Below are positions 10,018 to 21,388 of a stretch of DNA of 64,000 bases, one piece after another. Position numbers and translations under genes: made by a program. Numbering within the stretch: the first letter of the stretch is position 1; each line of letters starts with the position of its first letter. The stretch covers positions 45,118,101-45,182,100 of the forward strand of contig NC_087063.1 of NCBI RefSeq assembly GCF_963678635.1, read 5' to 3'. The stretch is from Symsagittifera roscoffensis (Eukaryota; Xenacoelomorpha; Acoela; Convolutidae). The notes under the pieces are model-generated. The model searched no databases, was not told the DNA's origin, and saw only the letters and a list, made by a program, of their open reading frames with translations.

Positions 10018-12993
10018 TTGAGGAGTTGAACTGAGCGAGAAAGAAGCATTTGAGAAATGATTCGCTCTTGTCGAATTTTTTTTCCAAGGTCAACCCTGAG
10101 TTTGGTCGGATTTTTTATTGATTTTTGACAAGTGGGTTGTATATAGGCAATTTTTGGTGAGGAAAGTCTGAGGGTCTAAGAATGAGCTTTCTAGTTTTGT
10201 TTTTATTTATAGGATGATCAGGGGAATTCAGGAAATATTCGTACTTTAGGCTGTAAGATCATGTCTTATTTTTACTTTAGGCTAATTTAATATTTTTCGT
10301 TGAGGAGAATTTGGAGTGTAGATTTGGACAATGTTGTTGATCTTTGTACTAGTTGACAGGGGAGGGGTTATAATGTTTATATTTTGTTTATTTTGGTTGT
10401 CAAATATGAGGTTGTTGCTTAGTTTTGACCTGGAGGTATATGTTTGAAGTCTGCAAAGTGTCGGCTAAAGGAGTGGTGTCAGAACGAGGTGATGTTTAGA
10501 TAGTGTCTGATTGACTAAAATTGAACTAGTTGTTCAAGAGTGTCAGCATGAATTTTAGAAAAGAGCAAAAAAATTTTATTACATTTTTTAAAGTCTAAAA
10601 CTAATTAATTAGAAAGGGGTTTTGAAATTCAACCCTCTTTTATATTTTAGATTGTGGAATGAAAGTTTTATATTCTTTTCGTGGTTGACTTCTGAGTCGT
10701 AATGATTGTCCTTCTTGAATTTTTTTTTCGTTTCCTGTGATAAAATTTTTTTTCTATGTTTGATTTTTTTTGGTTTTTGAGGTATTTGTTTATTGATTAT
10801 TTTTTGATAATTTCATTGGGTGTTTTTAATTTCTTTTTTTTGTTCTAATAATTGTGGTGAGAAATTTACATCAAGTTTTTTTGGTGATTATTTACATCAA
10901 GTTTTTTTCTGAGTTGTTGTGGACAACTTTCAGTCCTGTAAAGGATTATAACTGTGTTAGTTTGCGAAGAGCGTGTTCTTTTGGGTAGTATGGTAAAAGA
11001 TTGTTTCTGTGTTGATTTATTTCCTTTTTTTTGAATCAATAATTTTATATGTTACATCAGTGGGTTTGTCAATAATTTGAATTGGTCCTTTTCGGATGGA
11101 ATGTAACTTTTTGGATATCCTTTTTTGTGTTACAAAATTTGGTATTAGGACATAAGTTCCAATTTTTGGGTTTGAAGCTGGTGTGAATCGTGAATTTATA
11201 GGTGATTGAACATACTGTCTTTGTAATAGTTTTTTGGCTATTTTTTGATAAATTTCATTGCGTTTTTCATCTCTATTTAAACTCCATTCGGTAGTTGTGG
11301 CGGAGGCTAACTTTAAGATTTGTAGGTGATGAAAATGATATTCATCGTGTGTGTGTAATGGTAAAATTATAACAAATTGATTCTTTTGTAGGGTGGCAAT
11401 AACCTTGTGTGTTTTTTGAGGAAGTTGCTGTGAACATTATTGGTTTAAGTGGTTTTTGATGAAAACCATTTCGTAAACTGATAGTCCTAAGGTTGTTTTT
11501 ATCTGTGAATTATACGAGTTTTTTATTTTGAGGAGTTGAACTGAGCGAGAAAGAAGCATTTGAGAAATGATTCGCTCCTGTCGAATTTTTTTTCCGAGGC
11601 CAAACTTGAGTTTGGGCGGATTTTTTTTTGATTTTTGACAAGTGGGTTGTATATAGGCAATTTTTTGGTGAGGGAAGTCTGGGGCCTAAGAATGAGTTTT
11701 CTAGTTTTGTTTTTTATTTATAGGATGATCGGGGGAATTCAGGAGTTATTCGTACTTTAGGCTATAAGATCATGTCATTTTTTTACTTTAGGCTTTACTT
11801 TTACTTTTTTATTTAAAATTTTTTGTTGAGGAGAACTTGGAGTGTAAATTGGGACAATATTTTTGATATTTGTACTAGTTGATAGGGGAGGGGTTATAAT
11901 ATTTATATTTTGTTTTTTTTCGGTTGTCAAAAATGAGGTTGTTGCTTAGTTTTGACCTGGAGGTGTTTTAGTGTTAGTTTTATTTATGTTTGAAGTCTGC
12001 AAAGTGTCGGCTAAAGGAGTGGTGTCAGACTGAGGTCATATTTAGATAGTTTCTGATTGACTAAAGTTGAACTAGTTGTTCAAGAGTGTCAGACAGTTTA
12101 TTATTTTTTTGAAACTCTAAAATATATTAATTAGAAAGGGGTTTTGAAATTCAACCCTCTTTAATTTTTTAGATTGTGGAATGAAAGAATTATAATCTTT
12201 TCGTGGTTGAATTCTAAGTCGTGATGATTGTCGTTTTCGAAATTTCTCTTTTGTTTCTTGTGATGAACTTTTTTCTTCTAATTTTCGATTTTTTCATGGT
12301 TTTTGAGATATTTGTTTTTTGCTTATTTTTTGATATTTTAGTCGGGTGTTTTTAATTTATTTTTTGGTTCTAATAATTGTGTTGAGCAATTTACGTCATG
12401 TTTTTTTGGTGATTATTGTCTGAGTTGTCGTGGACAACCTTAAGTCCTTTAAAGGAGTACAACTGTGTTAGTTCGCAAAGAGCGTGTTCTTTTGGGTAGT
12501 ATGGTAAAAGATTGTTTCTGTGTTGAATTATTTCTTTTTTATTTGAATCAATAATTTTATATGTTACATCAGTGGGTTTGTCAATAATTTGAAATGGTCC
12601 TTTTTGGGTGGGTTGTAACTTTTTGGATCTTCTTTTTTGTGTTACAAAATTTGGTATTAATACACACGTGCCAATTTTTAGGTTTGTAGCTGGTGTGAAT
12701 TGTGAATTTATAGGTGATTGAACATACTGTCATTTTAATTGTTTTTTGGCTATTTTTTGATAAATTTCATTGCGTTTTTCATCTCTATTTAAAATCCATT
12801 CGGTAGTTGTGCCGGAAGCTAATTTTAAGATTTGTGGGTGATGAAAATGATCTTGATCGTGTGTGTGTAATGGTAAGTTATAACAAAATGATTCTTTTGT
12901 AGGTTGGCAGTAACCTTGTGTGTTTTTTGAGGAAGTTGCTGTGAACCATTTTATAAAGTGATAGTCCTAAGGTTGTTGTTAACTATGAATTAT
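10018..12993. repeat. Tandem duplication of integrase C-terminus plus presumed LTR
   Basis: Block 10018-11509 and block 11520-12993 are about 1.5 kb each and similar along their length. Both begin TGAGGAGTTGAACTGAGCG and end near GATAGTCCTAAGGTTGT..GAATTATAC. Only the right block continues into the rest of integrase, so the left block is the extra one. Each block contains the end of the integrase frame and the AT-rich sequence that should hold the LTR. Confidence 0.9.
12500..12870 (-). pseudogene. Integrase C-terminal domain remnant (second copy at 10980-11350)
   Basis: Reverse translation of the left block (10980-11350) shows IGTYVLIPNFVTQKR, then SKKLHSIRKGPIQII and VTYKIID. This is the SH3-like GPY/F module that ends many gypsy integrases: a 'GD-V-L' strand, a basic patch, and 'GPF-V'. 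The right block keeps the same series with substitutions. The module is upstream of the presumed 3' UTR in both blocks, and both are interrupted by stops. Confidence 0.65.
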
Positions 12994-13049
12994 ACTCTAA
13001 GGGGAATAATCTTACATCTGTTGACCATTCAGTGTATTTTGTTCATTTC

Positions 13050-14287
13050 CAAATGTGATAAATTTGAGGTACTCTTGTAGTGAACGGTTCATGCCTTCGA
13101 CTAAACCACTAGTCAATGGGACATGAGGCGTTCGTAGTTTGTGTTTAACATTGTATAGATGACATTATGTGATGTTTTCATTATTTATGAATTCAGTGCC
13201 ATTATCGGTGACAAGGATTTCTGGTAATCCAAATGTTGCTATCCAGTGTTCGTAAAAAGTTGTATATGCATAAAAGGCATTACAATGAGGTACTAGGTTG
13301 AGTGCTACATAGTGTCTAAATGCATCAACTATAACCATTATATATGAGTTTCCTTCTGAAGAGGGTGATATTGGTCCTTTTGTATTAAGTGAGATTCTGT
13401 GGTTGAAAGATAAAAATTGTCCTTTAAAATCTTGTTTTTCTTCTATTCGTTTCTGATGTTGAAATTTTGTTGAAATTCTGTTGAAGAGGGTGATATTGGT
13501 CCTTTTGTATCAAGTGAGATTCTGTGGTTGAAAGATAAAAATTGTCTTTTGAAATCTTGTTTTTCTTCTATTCGTTTCTGATGTGGGTATGGTTTTAAAT
13601 AACTGGCATGTTATGTAATCGTTACATAATACTTTGATCCAAGTCGGTGCATTTGGAAAATAAAGATTTTGAGTGAGTTTTTTCTGATCCTGCATGTCCT
13701 TTTCTATTTAAGGAATGAGACATGTGAAATGCTAGGAGTATCATACTCAGTGCTAAATAGGGTACTTTTAATTCAGGTGATTGGTATTCTAAAATATTGG
13801 TATTCTCGTTTATAGATGTATTATTAAATTTTCTGAAGTATCTAAGAAGTGTTTTGTTTCCAAGAATTGTGATATCTGCTTTTATGGTTTTTGTTTCATA
13901 ATTAAGCCAAGACTTTAGTTGTCTAAAGACTGGGTCAAGATTTTGGTCTTTTTGTAGTAGCTCAAGTGTCAATGATGAAAATGCTATGGGTTTGAACGTA
14001 GAGTTTTCTAAAAAATCTACTTCGTAGTGATTAATTTGGCAATCTAGATATAATGGAAAGTGTTGTAAAATATTTATTTGTGCATTATCAACCCCAGTTT
14101 TTGCTGCATATTTGCATTCTAAACGTGGTGATGTTTCGTCTTTTGCAAGAAAAAACTTAATATTTTGGGATATTTCTACTGTTGTTTTTCTTATTATTAG
14201 TTCAGGTGGTGTGTTTCGACTGAGTGTGCCTGGCAAGGCAAGATTTTTTCCTGCAGTCCAAACTATAAGTAACTTTGAGAATTTCAT
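13050..14287 (-). pseudogene. Gypsy-like integrase with D35E core, first catalytic Asp changed
   Basis: The 221-codon frame 13622-14287 begins in the RNase H/integrase tether (AGKNLALPGTLSR) and ends in the zinc-binding region (HMSHSLNRKGHAG). The matching CxxC part continues in another frame at 13510-13695 (CNDYITCQLFK). The core then reads GPISPSSEGNSYIMVIVDAF, VTDNGTEF and SGLVEGMNRS. The Asp at 13204-13206 and Glu at 13096-13098 are 35 residues apart, the canonical D35E spacing. The first catalytic position, expected as SLDTKGP, reads SLNTKGP at 13384. Family knowledge: this enzyme inserts the cDNA into host DNA. Frame shifts and stops make the copy inactive. Confidence 0.85.
13358..13603. 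repeat. Direct duplication of about 124 bp inside integrase
   Basis: GAAGAGGGTGATATTGGTCC occurs at about 13358 and 13482, and both copies run on through GAGATTCTGTGGTTGAAAGA to TATTCGTTTCTGATG. The left copy is fused to the integrase core; the right copy joins the zinc-binding side. The copies differ at the codon for the first catalytic residue: GTATTAAG on the left (Asn) and GTATCAAG on the right (Asp). Confidence 0.9.
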
Positions 14288-14329
14288 TGAAATTAATTGA
14301 AATCTATAAACTCTATGGTTTGGACATGA

Positions 14330-14620
14330 GTTTTGTGTATACAGAAAAATTATAGGTTATGATCTGCAAATAGATTTGTTGAATATTTTGATCCAAGTAT
14401 TTAAAAATCATACTCTGTGAGAGTATATTTTATAGCTGTGCATTCTCTCATAAATGTGGAGATTCTAAGTTAAGCTTGTGTAATTAGTCTTGCGTTTGCT
14501 GAAATAAGATTCATTTTATTTTTTCATCTGTGTGATTGTAATAATGCTGCGCCGATGCCGAAACATAGCACACAGCATAAAAGGGTTGGTCTTGATCTGA
14601 AAAAGTTTTTGATATTTGTT
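14330..14620 (-). pseudogene. Gypsy-like RNase H remnant
   Basis: Reverse translation gives GIGAALLQSHR, then STFMRECTAIKYTLTEYDF and, after a stop, FADHN. These correspond to the RNase H series 'GIGAVLxQ', the conserved Glu helix ('ER/ECLAI') and the 'TDHxxL' strand with its catalytic Asp. It lies exactly between RT (14.75 kb and up) and the integrase tether (14.29 kb and down), as expected for Ty3/gypsy. Three or more stops interrupt it. Confidence 0.7.
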
Positions 14621-14750
14621 CAGTGAGGATTGTTTTTATTTCTTCAAATCGTTTCTGATGTTCTGTTGAGCATTGAAACTTTTTTGTTGTCTGAGAATGT
14701 TATAAAATGGTCTTAAATATAATTAATGGATTTTCTTAAATATAATTTTC

Positions 14751-15120
14751 TTAAATATTCTTAAATATAATTAACGGAAGTTTTATGATTGCATCTAGGC
14801 AAGATTTTAATGGAGTGATTGTATTTCCTTCAATAATATGTCCAAGACATTTTACACGAGCGAGGAAAAAAATGTGATTTGTCTGGGCTGCTTTCATGTT
14901 TTCTCTAAGTAATATTTGGTGGTATTTGTCCAATACTTTAAACGTTTCGTGTTTTAATTGTGATTGCGTGAAAACATCGTCTAAATATGTTATGACAACT
15001 TCACTGAGAATGCGTGGTCAAAAAATTTTAATCATAAGTGCTGAAAATGCTGCTGGTCCTGTGGAAATTCCACAGAAAAGTCTATTAAATTCGTTTTATT
15101 GATATCCAATAACGAAATTG
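14751..15120 (-). pseudogene. Gypsy-like reverse transcriptase remnant with YLDD
   Basis: The segment shows FCGISTGPAAFSALM, then ITYLDDVFTQSQ and, in the open frame 14751-14933, a thumb-region KCLGHIIEG (gypsy RT 'FLGHxIS'). The YLDD catalytic pair is intact. Upstream RT blocks to about 15480 are present but broken by stops. This fixes the family as Ty3/gypsy. The copy at 4846-5037 carries YLSD at the same place. Confidence 0.85.
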
Positions 15121-16283
15121 TGTTAAGCGTCGTGATTGTTCATCTAGTAAAGTTTGATTGTATGCGTTGTTCATGTCTCAGCTGTTGTAAAGCATTTTTC
15201 GTTTATTTTTGTGAGATAACTTGAATTGGTTCTATGGGCCAATTACATTTAGATACATCAATGAGGGAATTGAGGTATCTTGCGTCTAAAACGATGTTAA
15301 ACGATTCTCCCTTAGACAGAATAATAACGGGATTTATGAATGTGTTTCCTTTTGGTTGTTCTTCTTCATTTACTGGAGAAATGATTTCGTACTGCCCTAA
15401 TATGTCTAGTAATCTGTTGACATTATCCTGTAAGTGAACTGGAACTTTATTTGCTCGTTGTTGTTTGAAAAATGCGTCAAGTTTCAGAGGTAGATGTAGT
15501 GATTAATTTGTTATTCCAACCTCGAATTTAGATGTAGCGTGAACCATTGGGTATTTAACTAGTAGATCTGCTAGTTGTTCAAATTCTTTTTGTGTAATTT
15601 GAGAGTGTTGAACACAATAATTGTAAGGAATTTTTGTTGTTCAGTGGTATGTTTCGATATTAGAAATGTTGGTTCAAAATAAGGTGTTTTTGCAAAGTAT
15701 TCACTGTTTCATTTTTTATCGTTTTTCATATTATTATTGAGAATTCTTCATTAAGAATTGTTGATTGACATATATCTAATATTTTCAAAATGTTACTTTT
15801 TACTCTATCTGCCATTTCTTTTTTTTGGAGAAATTATTGCATTTGTTTCACAATAACCTAAAAGTCCTAGAGGTAATGTTATTTTATATGGAGAATTATT
15901 GTATACGTGTAAAGAAATTATAATTGAGTTTGTGTTTTTTTGTATTTTTAATTGATGAGATTGTTACTCGAAAAAACGTATGAATTGGCTTGAACTCAAG
16001 GTTTGACATTTATATTTGTTGTTTGTTTTGTTCCATGTTGTATTGGTGGACTTGACTTATTGAGAAGTTATATACATACCTGCTAGTGGTTTCAGGTGTT
16101 TTCATTCTTGGTTATATAAAGGGTAGAATTTGGAGAAAACAAGGTGGTTGCTTATTTAATCTTTGAAAGAATGTAAATGATGTGTTTTCCATTTTTGTAC
16201 ATTTATCTATTATATGTATTTTGCATTTTCCTTTTCATTTGTATTTTGCATTCTTAATGTGATCTCAGGAAAAACAAGAGGGA

Positions 16284-16903
16284 TGGTGCCACGAGGAAGC
16301 AAGATACAGTCAGTAATCTCAGTGGCGGGTCATCAGGTAATCAAGAACCTAAGCGATCCTTCGGAGTTCACCTTGATGCACTTGGATATTTACGCGGATT
16401 ATCTGAGACAGGCTGAGCCACGCACTGAGTCGAGAGCCGAGCGAGCGTTGTTAATGACGGGTGGCACTCGAATAGAGAAACTTCACGGGCGCTACGTGGA
16501 AGTCTACGGACCATATCAAGTGATGTTAAACCTGGATGGGATTAGTACTTATACGAAGTGACCAAACAGGATAGGTATATTTAGATCAAGAAGAACTGAA
16601 GGTTGGTAGAATTGGTCATGACCGGTGGTCAGTGTAATGCCGATAAAGACATGGCAAAGAATGGGCTTCACAAGAGAGGACCTACTACCAACTAATTTAA
16701 GATTGGCAGCCGATAACCCGGGAGCGATCTTTGTGGTCGGGAGATCACAGATAACAGTCCTCCACATGGGAGGACAAAATTTCTGGACGAGGTTTCTCGT
16801 GGTGGAGAACCTGGACGATTCGGATCAGTTCATTTTTGGGCGCAAATTCTTCAGGAATTTCGACGTGATGATCGACCTGAATGATGGACTGATTAGGATT
16901 TAA
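16284..16903 (+). pseudogene. Protease region remnant with internal deletion
   Basis: The first part ends in a frame at 16561 (YVEVYGPYQVMLNLDGISTY). The second, 16625-16903, contains VVSVMPIKTWQRMGF, then FIFGRKFFRNFDVMIDLNDG. The SVMP(I/L)xTW and 'F-LGRDF-NFD-xIDLNDG' segments resemble the flap and C-terminal halves of gypsy-type aspartic proteases, the enzymes that process Gag-Pol. The D-T/S-G-A active-site loop should lie just before SVMP, but the sequence there (about 16600-16625) jumps directly from unrelated residues. The active site therefore appears deleted. Confidence 0.55.
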
Positions 16904-17151
16904 CCCAGACAGGAAGTATGTTAAGAGACCGGTAAGCAGAATAAAAACTGATGAAAAAAGATACCAATTTTTTTAGACAGAAAAATAAAATTACAGCCCA
17001 CGCAGGCAGTAGTAGCTATTTTTAGGATAAAAAACTTAATCTCATTGAGCGATAGTGAGCAGATTTGCTTGGAACCCAACCCAAACTGTAAAAGTTCAGT
17101 GGTTTCAGGCCGGAGTTTTCTGTAACATGAAACGGGCTGTGTGGGAGTGAA

Positions 17152-17529
17152 TTGTGGAATACACTGGACACAACGGTTTCAATCCAGCGTGGAAGGAAAC
17201 TTGGCTACGCTTTGCCGATGAGAACGGATTATAAAGAAACAACGAACTTGAACAAGTTCCATATAAAGGATTGTCCCTTTCAGGCGGATAACAATTTGAT
17301 CTTAGAAAGCATTAATGAATTGAAATCTTTGAATTAAATGTTTTCAATGAGATCCAAGACGGATGACGAATTGTCGAGTTGCTCGATTTTTCCGGAACAC
17401 CTTTTGTCATATGAATTAGAGTCTGACAAACCAGTTTTGCCAGAGTTAGAGCACTTGAGAGGAAAGATAGGTGTGGGAGAGTTCAAGTCGCTAAAGGAAG
17501 TTTTAAACCGGAACACGAACGTTTTTTGA
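17152..17529 (+). pseudogene. Protease-RT linker remnant
   Basis: Two abutting open frames, 17152-17340 and 17338-17529, contain IQRGRKLGYALPM, CPFQADNNLILESINELKSL and then a stretch ending KEVLNRNTNVF. In gypsy polyproteins the segment before RT ends in a comparable 'LLxxYxDVF' block. A +/-1 shift and an in-frame stop at 17337-17339 separate the pieces. I assign it by position and by this weak resemblance. Confidence 0.4.
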
Positions 17530-17622
17530 AAACTTAAGGCGGATCTTGGTTGTTCTAATTTCATTGATCACGATATAGATTTAGAAGAAGGCGCCGTTCC
17601 CCACTAGGAGGGCGCAAGGCGC

Positions 17623-18130
17623 ATGACACCACATAAGTTGGAAGCGTGTCGAGCGGAAACAGAAATGATGCTCGAATACGACATAATAGAACCCTCAAAG
17701 TCATCTTGGGCTTGTGGAGTTGTCATGGCTAAAAAGAAAGGGGTACAGCTAACATTCTGTTGCAAATTTTGCTATCTGAACGCGGTGACCATAAAAGACG
17801 CTTACCCAATACCTCGCGTAGACGAGAGCCTCTAGAAACTAGGCGATGCCAAGTTTTTCACTACACTGGATCTGGGTTCAACCTTCTGACAGGTTCCTCT
17901 GCGGAACAAGGACAGAGCGAATACTGGATTTTCATGGGAATTGGGTTTGTTCTAGTAGAAGAGGATGCCCTTTGGCTTGTGCAATGCCACGGCGACCTTT
18001 CAAAGACTGATGGCTCAGGTTTTGACCAAGATAACGAAGAAGTAACCGAATCTCGTGATGTGCTACGTGGACGCCATGGATTATCAGGCAGAGTAATACT
18101 TATGGCAGACATTCTGGAGCGCTATACCTA
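17623..18130 (+). pseudogene. Ty3/gypsy-type reverse transcriptase remnant
   Basis: The frame at 17623-17835 shows MTPHKLEACRAETEMMLEYD, IIEPSKSSWACGVVMAKKKG and TIKDAYPIPRVDESL, a textbook start of gypsy RT. After a stop at 17834, KFFTTLDLGS (first catalytic Asp kept), QVPLRNKDRANTGF, PFGLCNATATFQRLM and MCYVDAMDY follow with further stops. The expected YVDD box reads YVDAMD, and the upstream 'CCDFRxLN' reads CCKFCYLN. RT ends abruptly near 18130; the palm/thumb remainder, RNase H and integrase are absent. Confidence 0.85.
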
Positions 18131-18159
18131 GTAGCATCGACGTTGGCGCCGATGTGCAA

Positions 18160-19267
18160 AAGCCAATACCCAGTACACATCGTAGCATTGGATGTAAAGA
18201 GTACAAGGGCGATCGTGGATCAAGCCTTTTCAGTGCCAAAATGTGTAGGACGTGCAAGGATGTAGGAGAAATCTTACGAATTGCTATGTAAGATGTTTGC
18301 TGCAGTTCCAGGAGGAACTAAAGATGAGTTAGAACCGATACTGGGAAATAAGTTCATGTGATCTGCTAGTGGGAACCTCAGTGATTTTGAAAAACACAAA
18401 CAGAGAGGATCAACAGCGACGCATTATAATGCAGTAGACGAGAATGGTGAAATCCACCGAGTGATGATGGAAGTGGAACCACTACTGGAAGCGTCGGGGA
18501 AAGGAAATTGGAGAAGCATCATGTTGACACATGATTAGTTCCCGTGCCATTGTTTGCTACGAACATGGTGGTATACCGGGCGAAGTAATTTGGTGTTGAT
18601 CTGGGACTCTGGTCAGCTGCTCTCCATGGGTTTACCAGACTCATCACAAGTCGTAACGATAGTGATAGTTGGAGCCAAATCGATGGCTGGAAGCTCATCT
18701 TAAAGCAAAAAATTGACCAAAGAACAGTTGGAGGAACTGTATTGTCCAAAAGATTTAGATCTTTTTGAGACAACGTGCAAAATCTTGAACATTCCGATGC
18801 AATCGAACAAAATATGGGCCAGAAGGCGACTGATGCCATGGTTCAGAGCCAACATGACTGCCTGGTTTCACGAGTAGGCCAAGAAGCACAAGTCGGAGCA
18901 CAATAGAAAGTACAGGTCGTATCAGATGGACGTAGGATCGGGAGCTTTCAAACGAGCTTTTGTAACGCATCGGAATGCAGTAACAACCGCAGTGAAGAGA
19001 TCGTCAAGGACAAATGGTTGTCAGGGGAGCGAAAGAGAAGAAATGTTAATGGAAGACCTGGAGAGAATGTGGCGTTGTGCCTCCACAGCAGCTTCTGCAG
19101 GAAGGGAAACTAGTGTAGACCCTCTACCTTGTTGCAAACAAAGGGTAGAAGAGCAGAGGTGTTGGAGGACTGCCTCCAACAGCGTCAGAATGGCCACAGA
19201 CGTGTTGCGAGACACTGAAACTGAGAGTGCGGAATCAAGGTTACAGGAGGAGGAGATGGCGCAATGA
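18160..19267 (+). pseudogene. Unrecognised C-terminal domain shared with the 54-55 kb protein
   Basis: Translation contains YPVHIVALDVKSTRAIVDQ, AFSVPKC (18224-18244), EPLLEASG (18475-18498), CHCLLRTWWYTGRSNLVLIW and, in the open frame 18926-19267, FKRAFVTHRNAVTTAVKRS. The protein encoded on the minus strand at 54122-55150 has the same landmarks in the same order and spacing. I recognise no catalytic family. The Cys/His cluster (CHC) and a conserved LIWD hint at a folded domain. Several stops (for example TAG at 18269 and 18536) show this copy is dead. It follows a truncated RT, so it is the 3'-terminal coding part of the element. Confidence 0.7.
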
Positions 19268-19713
19268 CAAAAAGCCGAAAAAACAGATGCAAAAAGGAGA
19301 ATAATAAGAAGAATTTAGAAGTTTTAGAACTTCTAAGCGATGAAGACCAAAAGGAAGAAATGAACAAAGAAGTAACTAAGAAGAAGATGCTAAAACTCAG
19401 AATTGTCTTTATTTGTGAAAAACTCAAATGAGATCCAAGCAACTAAGCTTGAATTGAAACTGAAAGAAAGGAGAACTTTTTGTTTATTTTTGAGATTAAG
19501 AATTTGTTGCATTTATTAATTTGTATTATAATTTTAGTTATCTGCCTGAATTTATGATTTTTAATCAACTAAGAGGATTGATCACTTTGTAGTGATATGA
19601 AGTACTTGAGTAATCTCTTGAGGAAGGAGATTATTTCATCGTTCCTTCTAACCACCAAGTTTCTTAATTTTAATATTCAGGACAAAAAACTAAACTTCCG
19701 AAGGGAGGAAGCA

Positions 19714-20968
19714 TGGTAGGATAATTTTAATTTGTTAATTGACCTGCTTCCCAGCAAATTTTAAACCTAGTAGAAGAAGTTTTAAATCAAGATAATGGCC
19801 CTAAAGTTCAGAATAGATGTTTTATCTTGAATCACATCCTCAAGGTGAAGATCTGTGAAAAAAGTTAGAAGGCTCTAACAGTGTAGTGTGATGCCATTTG
19901 TGTTCTGCAGTGATTCGGTTGGATGTGGATAAAAGTGATTTAATGCGTTTTGCAAATTCTGTTCGATCGCACTGTACCGTTTTAATGAAAGCAACGAGAC
20001 TCAATGAGGACTTTGACCGGGATGTCTGGGGATTATGTGACATTCGAACAGAATGGCGCCAAAATGCATGGCAATATCGCAATTTTATGAAAGAAGCCGA
20101 GTGAGAAAAATGGCGGCTTCGCTTGATTAACAGTGCTAACCGTGCAATTTGACGATTTTGTGACGATGTAAATTGTAGTGACAATGTAATTTTGTAAAAA
20201 TTTGCTCGAAATTAAAGACACGTCGCGATCTCGAAATTTCGCGAACACTGGAAACCGCAAAAGTCAGACCAGACCGATTTTTGTCAAAAAGTAGCAACAT
20301 TGACTCTCGGTAATGAAGAAAAGACATGAGAACTGTATTGAAATTACGATCGAGACTGTCCGAAATGTAACGATTGTTTTTGAACAACCGTTACCGAGCA
20401 ATTCCTGGGAATTCGGAAGGGTATTGGGAGGATTTTACCACCCTTCCACAAGGACAACAAGGCCGCTCTTCGTCCGTATTCCAAAAACCGGAAGGATGTC
20501 GGGAAGAAACAGAAAAACTGCATTTTAACAATTTTTAGCTTCCGGATATGTCCTGAATTGGATTAAATAACATAAAAAATCGTTTTTAGATAATGAGAAG
20601 CTAGGAGTTGAGGGAAAAAGTTGATCCATCTTCGATGGATATGATGATTTTTATCAACTGAACAAAAACAACCGTAATATGATAATAAGTAGTAGCCATG
20701 TTACTAGGAGTGATCTCGGGATGGGGGGATACTGAGACCCAGCCATGAGCTCACTATTTTGCATGTAACTAAGTTAATCTGCGCGTTCTGACCGATGGGC
20801 CAAAAACAGTGATGACCTTGTCGACCCGATGTTAAAGGACCGCACATAGAACTGGCTTTGGTAGATAGAGACGGTTAAAAGTATATGAAGCTGTGTTTAG
20901 ACGCTAGCCAGTCGTTTCATAACCTAGCTTTATTTTCCCACGCAATGTATTTCCGGGCGAATGTTACA
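19714..20968 (+). repeat. LTR-like unit 1 (long type, 1255 bp)
   Basis: Starts TGGTAGGATAATTTT directly after the purine tract GAAGGGAGGAAGCA and ends GGGCGAATGTTACA. It carries the long form, with the segment GCCGCTCTTCGTCCGTATTC that is missing from units 4-6. The start is inferred from the polypurine tract and TG rule; the end is seen directly from the array junctions. Confidence 0.7.
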
Positions 20969-21388
20969 GGAAATGAACGAAAAAGTAACTAAGAAGAAGG
21001 GATCCAAAAACAGAATTGTTTTTGTGCGAGAAAACTCAAATGAGAAACCAAGCAACTAATTTTGCAATTGAAACTGAATGAAAGGGAAACTTTTAGTTGA
21101 TTTTTGATTTTAGGAATTTGTTGCGTTTATAATTTTGCATTGTAATTTTAGTTAGTGTCTTTAGAGTCACTCACTATTTATCTAGAGAGGCTAAAGCGAA
21201 AAATATTTGAAAAATTCTAACCAGCATGATTGTTTTTAATCAACTAAGAGGACCGACCACATTGTGGTGATATGACGGACATGAGTAATATCTTGAAGAA
21301 GGAGATTATTTCATCGTTCCTTCTAGCCACCAAGTTTCTTAATTTTAATAATCGGGACAAAAAACTAAACTTCCGAAGGGAGAAAGCT

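Larger units (their letters stand above)
10018..16170 (-). mobile_element. Gypsy-like LTR retrotransposon, copy 3
   Basis: Most complete copy of the family. Reading leftward: protease/RT linker (15935-15820), RT (about 15480-14750), RNase H (about 14620-14330), integrase zinc-binding region, core and C-terminal region (14287-12500), then AT-rich presumed 3' UTR/LTR. The domain order PR-RT-RH-IN is that of Ty3/gypsy, not of Copia. Many in-frame stops show it is inactive. The final part (integrase C-terminus plus presumed LTR) occurs twice in tandem. LTR ends were not found with confidence. Confidence 0.8.

Noticed and set aside
16549-16903. Active aspartic protease in the plus-strand element
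   Set aside because: The D-T/S-G active-site loop is missing and stops interrupt the region; only the flanking segments remain.
19898-20104. 68-codon plus-strand frame recurring in array units 1-3 as a small gene
   Set aside because: Differences between units are mostly amino-acid changing, and units 4-6 carry a TAG in it. It lies inside an LTR-like unit.
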